This document shows positions 63,675-64,000 of a stretch of DNA of 64,000 nucleotides, in pieces. This DNA is from Mycolicibacter hiberniae (GTDB lineage Bacteria > Actinomycetota > Actinomycetes > Mycobacteriales > Mycobacteriaceae): contig NZ_AP022609.1 of NCBI RefSeq assembly GCF_010729485.1, forward strand, positions 2,356,001 through 2,420,000, in the 5' to 3' direction. Below the pieces are notes generated by a model. The model was not told the DNA's origin. It was given only the letters and a program-made list of their open reading frames with translations, and did no database searches. The number at the start of each line of letters is the position of its first letter. The stretch's first letter is position 1. The position numbers were made by a program, and so were the translations under genes.

Positions 63675-64000
63675 ATGGGCGACGAGTCATTTCAGCAGCT
63701 GGTCAGCATGCTGGACTACACCATGTTCGTAGTCACCACCCGGGCACACGACGAGACCTCGGGCTGCCTGGTGGGCTTCGCCACCCAGACCAGCATCGAT
63801 CCGGCGAGATTCCTGGTGGGAATTTCCAAACGCAATCACACCTTCGCCGTGGCGGCCGCATCCGAGCACTTGGCCGTCCACGTGCTGGCCCGCCAGGACA
63901 AGGAGCTGGCCCGGCTGTTCGGCAGCCAGACCGGGGACGACATCAACAAATTCGAGCACTGCGCCTGGCACCGCGGTCCGGAGGGCATGCCCATCCTCGA
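63675..64000 (+). CDS. Flavin-reductase-like protein (3' end outside window)
   Basis: The frame opens at ATG 63675 and runs off the end, showing 108 residues: MGDESFQQLVSMLDYTMFVV, then ETSGCLVGFATQTSIDPARFLVGISK and HTFAVAAASEHLAVHVLARQD. This is the N-terminal half of the FMN-binding split-barrel flavin reductase family, which supplies reduced flavin to monooxygenases or acts alone. It is on the same strand 41 bases after nuoN; whether it is co-transcribed is unclear. No partner monooxygenase is visible in the window. Confidence 0.8.
   Translation, partial: MGDESFQQLVSMLDYTMFVVTTRAHDETSGCLVGFATQTSIDPARFLVGISKRNHTFAVAAASEHLAVHVLARQDKELARLFGSQTGDDINKFEHCAWHRGPEGMPIL

Noticed and set aside
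1..64000. CRISPR array, prophage, insertion sequence or integrase
   Set aside because: No regularly spaced repeats, transposase or integrase motifs were seen; the only notable direct repeat is the two-copy 41-mer at 47784-47881.

Overview
The window is a GC-rich chromosomal segment from a member of Mycobacterium sensu lato. Gene content and order parallel blocks of the M. tuberculosis chromosome known to me as Rv3057c-Rv3059 (SDR, TetR, cyp136), Rv3061c (fadE22), Rv3063 (cstA), Rv3073c, Rv3100c-Rv3106 (smpB, ftsX, ftsE, proline-rich protein, MscS, prfB, fprA), Rv3137-Rv3140 (hisN, fadE24, fadE23), Rv3143 and Rv3145-Rv3158 (nuoA-N). No PE/PPE genes are seen, although PPE genes interrupt this stretch in M. 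tuberculosis. This suggests a non-tuberculosis species. The assignment rests on recalled gene order, not on a search.

Layout. 1-7.9 kb: the end of an ATPase gene, an SDR, an EthR-like TetR gene, two tandem CYP136-type P450s with near-duplicate promoters, and a stand-alone LeuA-regulatory-domain-like protein. That last gene is preceded by a 14-codon leader peptide with Leu-Leu-Val-Val codons and a long hairpin. Upstream of it lies a poxB-type pyruvate dehydrogenase gene. 7.9-13.4 kb: fused acyl-CoA dehydrogenase fadE22, an SDR, and cstA overlapping a YbdD-type gene. 13.5-25.5 kb: L,D-transpeptidase, CYP125-like P450, D-2-hydroxyacid dehydrogenase, secreted Pro/Ala-rich protein, tRNA-Ala(GGC), Gre-like factor, amino-acid oxidase-like flavoprotein, PucR regulator overlapping an MFS gene, DUF488 protein, aldehyde dehydrogenase and SDR.

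25.7-36.7 kb: tmRNA with an apparently lengthened tag reading frame, an orphan LuxR-type response regulator, two unknown proteins, and an EamA permease. These are followed by the minus-strand cluster prfB-mscS-Rv3103c-ftsE-ftsX-smpB, which combines translation termination and rescue with cell division. Then come fprA (with a Cys-rich tail) and hisN.

36.7-47.8 kb: fadE24-fadE23 behind a 26-bp palindrome. An eight-gene catabolic island follows: homogentisate-dioxygenase-like protein, alpha/beta hydrolase, CoA-transferase, HMG-CoA-lyase-like enzyme, TetR, acyl-CoA dehydrogenase, APH-type kinase and a small DUF6285-like protein. The last three resemble the LvaC/LvaA/LvaB module for 4-hydroxyacyl-CoA breakdown. 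A receiver-only protein (Rv3143-like) and two copies of a 41-bp repeat come next.

48.0-63.6 kb: the complete 14-subunit nuoA-N operon for proton-pumping NADH dehydrogenase, with a strong CRP-type site upstream. The window ends inside a flavin-reductase-like gene. The points most worth testing are the leader peptide/LeuA-like unit, the tmRNA tag, the duplicated P450 promoter-operators and the catabolic island.
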